Below the pieces are notes generated by a model, which searched no databases, was not told the origin of the DNA, and saw only the letters and a list, made by a program, of their open reading frames with translations. The translations under genes and the position numbers were made by a program. Shown piece by piece: positions 62,860 through 64,000 of a stretch of 64,000 nucleotides of DNA. Numbering within the stretch: the stretch's first letter is position 1; each line of letters opens with the position of its first letter. The stretch covers positions 3,939,105-4,003,104 of the forward strand of contig NZ_ABIZ01000001.1 of the NCBI RefSeq assembly GCF_000172155.1, given 5' to 3'. Source of the stretch: Verrucomicrobium spinosum DSM 4136 = JCM 18804. GTDB taxonomy: Bacteria > Verrucomicrobiota > Verrucomicrobiia > Verrucomicrobiales > Verrucomicrobiaceae.

Positions 62860-63208
62860 TCAATGTGAGGCATCCTCAGGGGATGCTGATATGATGGCAA
62901 CATCAGATGCGTTAGTCGGAGCATGGTACAACCAGTTCTCGCTCCTGGCGCCTGATGAAATTTTGAACCGGAGTGCCTCAAACTCCTTCTTGTCCAGAAG
63001 TCCGTCTGTTGTCAGCTCTGTCAGCACCTCAGGGTAGAATCCATGCTTTTGCCGATGAACTGATAGCGCGGAGCCGAGTTTGATCGCATTTTCAAGCTGT
63101 TTGGGCTGGCCACAACTTTTTAGAACTCTGGCGGCGAAGAAATTCGCCTGATGCGGTCAATCCGATCAGCAGTCCGACGGCGACAAGTATCAAGAGCCTT
63201 TTTTCCAT
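62860..63208 (-). pseudogene. Frameshifted pseudopilin-like protein gene
   Basis: The frame from ATG 63208 gives a membrane start (MEKRLLILVAVGLLIGLTAS) and then stops at 63092. From about 63150 the +1 frame continues with a clearly coding sequence (FFAARVLKSCGQPKQLENAI, then HGFYPEVLTELTTDGLL, then SENWLYHAP) to a TGA at 62860-62862. A transmembrane start followed by a G.YP..L..L segment resembles short pseudopilin-type proteins. One inserted or deleted base between about 63157 and 63110 would restore a ~115-residue protein. It may be a pseudogene, a sequencing error or a real frameshift. It follows the 63240 gene by 31 bases in the same direction. Confidence 0.55.
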
Positions 63209-63239
63209 CCCGTGCGGGCGTAAATTGGCTAATCCACTG

Positions 63240-63608
63240 TTACTTCGGCAGCCTCTTGCCGGTGATTCTCCGGGCCTTGTCGAAGTCGAGCACTTCGAAG
63301 GTCGAGTAATCATCACTGAAGGTCATCACGGCCTGCTCTCCGCCTTTGCGATTGAGCTCCACGGTCTTGATGTCTTTGATGACGAATTTCGCTGTGAAAT
63401 GCGGGTGGCGGAATGTGCCGTCAGGCATGAACACGCACTCCCGATCCGGCACCCCAGCGCTCACATTGCGCCAGGACCACTTGCTGGTGAGCAGGAAATC
63501 ACGCAAATTCGCGGTTGTGCTGACGCGGCTGGGCTCCTTTGGAGGTAGCTGGGCACTTGCGACTAAGGTGAAGGTCAAGAGCAGAGAGAGGGCCAGAAGG
63601 TGTTTCAT
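63240..63608 (-). CDS. Small secreted hypothetical protein
   Basis: 122 residues from ATG 63608. A clear signal peptide (KHLLALSLLLTFTLVASA) precedes a compact domain with LTSKWSWRNVSAG, a FMPDGTFRHPHFTAKFVI strand and a VMTFSDDYSTFEVL strand. This resembles small beta-rich secreted proteins of unknown function. Upstream of the frameshifted pseudopilin-like gene, probably in one transcript with it. Confidence 0.65.
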   Translation of the reverse strand: MKHLLALSLLLTFTLVASAQLPPKEPSRVSTTANLRDFLLTSKWSWRNVSAGVPDRECVFMPDGTFRHPHFTAKFVIKDIKTVELNRKGGEQAVMTFSDDYSTFEVLDFDKARRITGKRLPK

Positions 63609-63642
63609 GAGATTGGAGGTGGCAAGAATAGGCAATTCAATG

Positions 63643-63807
63643 TCAGTCTTGGTTGCGCTGGCCGAGTGCGCTTGCGCTTGCGAGCATAATTTGGATGATC
63701 GGAATCAGGACCTTATCGATCTTGGGCATGTGGCCAGATCCGGTGGGCAGCAACCTGATGACGTAGGAAAAAGCGATCGCTGCCGCCCAGAAGGCCTGAT
63801 TGAGCAC
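63643..63807 (-). CDS. Possible small membrane protein (54 aa)
   Basis: GTG 63807 opens a frame reading VLNQAFWAAAIAFSYVIRLL, with one good hydrophobic segment and a second weaker one (KVLIPIIQIMLASASAL), to a TGA at 63643-63645. Just upstream in another frame, ATG 63844 starts MNEAHGDKTKPIS, which would join this frame if one base were changed. So either the GTG is the start or there is another frameshift. Confidence 0.35.
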   Translation of the reverse strand: MLNQAFWAAAIAFSYVIRLLPTGSGHMPKIDKVLIPIIQIMLASASALGQRNQD

Positions 63808-64000
63808 TGATAGGTTTCGTCTTGTCTCCGTGTGCCTCGTTCATAGCGCTGTTGGCAGGGGGGGCGCGGGAATTCTCGCTTCGTCTTGGGGGTTGTCCAA
63901 CCATTCCGGTCCAGGCACCTACGCAACGACGCTCAACCTGCTCACCGAGACCGCTCCACCAAAACACACGTTCACATCAGAACCCACAGGTGCTGGGCGG

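Overview
The window reads as a GC-rich chromosomal segment from a free-living Gram-negative bacterium of the PVC superphylum, most likely Verrucomicrobia (Verrucomicrobiaceae-like). This is inferred from the gene types, not from a marker tree. The supporting features are a very long GreA-type protein as in chlamydial relatives, sulfatase and LamG-type secreted proteins, a TonB receptor, several verrucomicrobial-looking orphan proteins, and start codons that almost never have a Shine-Dalgarno sequence. No phage, insertion sequence, CRISPR array or rRNA was seen. One tRNA (Val, CAC) is present.

Layout. 1-4.2 kb: the end of a methyltransferase, a large membrane protein and a sensor kinase/receiver pair. 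4.2-14.3 kb: accessory genes, including a trypsin-like protease fused to a DNA/RNA non-specific endonuclease, a LuxR regulator, a Tat-exported metallo-beta-lactamase-fold protein, a sulfatase and two GNAT acetyltransferases. 14.6-22.4 kb: two large convergent structural proteins, a 1828-residue FHA/coiled-coil protein and a zinc-ribbon membrane-anchored protein. 22.6-29.9 kb: a LamG protein, the rplM-rpsI operon with its terminator, and a BNR-repeat protein, TonB receptor and small Cys-motif protein that may handle a metal such as copper.

29.9-45.2 kb is a nitrogen-scavenging island. A leftward operon encodes a NikR-like regulator, two DUF1989 proteins (urea-amidolyase-associated proteins, known elsewhere as carboxyguanidine deiminase), a biotin-dependent urea/guanidine carboxylase, allophanate hydrolase, and a membrane protein that looks like an inactivated site-2 protease. 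Rightward, after a GreA-like protein, come a Cache-LuxR regulator, a type III glutamine synthetase (GlnT), a creatininase-family amidohydrolase and an orphan TauA-like solute-binding protein. Together they suggest uptake and breakdown of guanidino or urea-like compounds with assimilation of the ammonia released.

45.3-61.6 kb is mostly housekeeping and envelope: a YpsA-like carrier protein, a PAP2 phosphatase-glycosyltransferase fusion, an OmpR/CusS-like two-component system, a phasin with a UbiB kinase, hemB, cysS, a TrhO-RluA tRNA/rRNA modification fusion, a MarR-cupin pair, and a LysR regulator divergent from a flavodoxin-fold oxidoreductase and a DoxX protein. 61.7-64.0 kb holds tRNA-Val followed by about 1 kb of palindrome-rich, gene-poor DNA, a frameshifted pseudopilin-like gene and small secreted or membrane proteins.

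The observations most worth following up are the protease-nuclease fusion, the Cache-LuxR/GlnT/creatininase cluster, the NikR-like regulator with lost nickel ligands, REP-like palindromes (one inside the guanidine/urea operon), the TrhO-RluA and PAP2-glycosyltransferase fusions, and the near-complete absence of Shine-Dalgarno sequences.
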